NCBI GenBank assembly: GCA_023053575.1 | Contig: JAKZAP010000022.1 | Location: 14,984,518 to 15,048,517 of the forward strand | Length of the DNA: 64,000 nt | Origin: Branchinecta lynchi | Taxonomy: Eukaryota; Arthropoda; Branchiopoda; Anostraca; Branchinectidae | Reading direction: 5' to 3' | Shown: positions 63,421 through 64,000 of the stretch, in pieces | Position numbering within the stretch: the stretch's first letter is position 1 | Layout: each line of letters begins with the position of its first letter | The notes under the pieces: generated by a model | Seen by the model: only the letters and a program-made list of their open reading frames with translations | What the model was told of the DNA's origin: nothing | Databases searched by the model: none | Made by a program: the position numbers and the translations under genes

Positions 63421-64000
63421 CTAGTTTTAGCTAAAAACCCGTTGTGAATGGGCCTTAACAGAACCCGAGAATTTGACCTTATGACGTTCGCTCATGTTCA
63501 TGAACTACGCAATAACAAGCGGATTTACTAAAAGTTCATAAACAAACAACAATGCTAGATACCTTGAGGACAGCTACGCCTAGAGATAGGATCGTGAAAA
63601 CAAAATAAAAGACCGCAAGCTGTCGTGTTACGCCATAACTCGGACAGACGACTAGGGGAGGTCGCAGACGGGGATTATAATATAAAAATATGAATGAATG
63701 ATTTATTTGCACATTAAAGACATTAGGCCATCATGCAACAAAATAAACAAAAAGTGAACAATCTTACATGCGCATATACACACTAACACACTCTTAATAT
63801 TTTTAATTTACACTGAATACTTTATTAAGACTAAAAACACAACTTCCCCATCAGAAGAAATCTTTCCGGTGTTTAAAAACTAACCTGAAGAACTTCCCAA
63901 CCTTCTTATTTCTTTAAAATCTTTACTTCGCATCATTTTAATAATCCATTTCTTATCAGTATAATATATATAATATATAATAATTGTTTGTGACCCACTG
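63421..64000 (-). mobile_element. Right flank with LINE 3' end on the minus strand
   Basis: 63686-63745 on the minus strand reads ...TTTAATGTGCAAATAAATCA then (TTCA)n, the same 3' end as 7125-7200. Sequence to 64000 may be its upstream part. No host exon seen. Confidence 0.55.

Noticed and set aside
59819..64000. Search for the missing N-terminal peroxidase exons and signal peptide
   Set aside because: No minus-strand segment with peroxidase motifs was found; the region consists of LINE relics and MITEs, so the exons probably lie beyond the window.

Overview
This is eukaryotic, intron-rich, repeat-dense DNA from an invertebrate animal, most likely an arthropod (inference: a two-domain animal haem peroxidase resembling insect DBLOX, CR1/jockey-type LINEs, many hAT-, piggyBac- and mariner-like MITEs). 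No bacterial, phage or CRISPR features were seen. Long poly-C/poly-G runs are common and often sit just inside transposon ends.

Two protein-coding host genes were reconstructed by hand from splice sites, reading phase and protein motifs. (1) A + strand lysine methyltransferase of the FAM173 family (ATPSCKMT/ANTKMT): exons 21606-21686, 23816-24004 and 31747-31908, with the 5' exon(s) not found. (2) A - strand gene of at least 13 exons (59818 down to 36051) for a secreted-type animal haem peroxidase with two tandem peroxidase domains. All 12 exon junctions are phase-compatible, including those joining the two domains. The N-terminal domain has lost the proximal-histidine motif and the asparagine of the LNIQRGRD motif. 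The C-terminal domain keeps every key residue. The 5' end lies beyond the right edge. The two genes are convergent.

Layout: 1-6949 is nearly identical to 13766-20727 and ends at a 100-N assembly gap (6950-7049), so it is probably a redundant contig end or haplotig. 7050-13765 is intergenic and holds MITEs, LINE tails and a GATA microsatellite. 12955-14600 is a modular C-rich repeat. 21606-31908 is the methyltransferase gene; its second intron carries an apparently intact two-ORF LINE (26780-30621) followed by a nested TTAA-flanked MITE. 31909-36050 is convergent intergenic DNA with a satellite of about 92 bp, diverged repeats and a hAT-like MITE. 36051-59818 is the peroxidase gene, its introns filled with MITEs and LINE tails. 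59819-64000 holds further LINE relics and MITEs in an upstream intron or flank.

The best new material is the mobile-element record. Several non-autonomous families can be delimited to the base by terminal repeats plus target-site duplications, and one nested insertion is confirmed by a paralogous empty site at about 61.7 kb.
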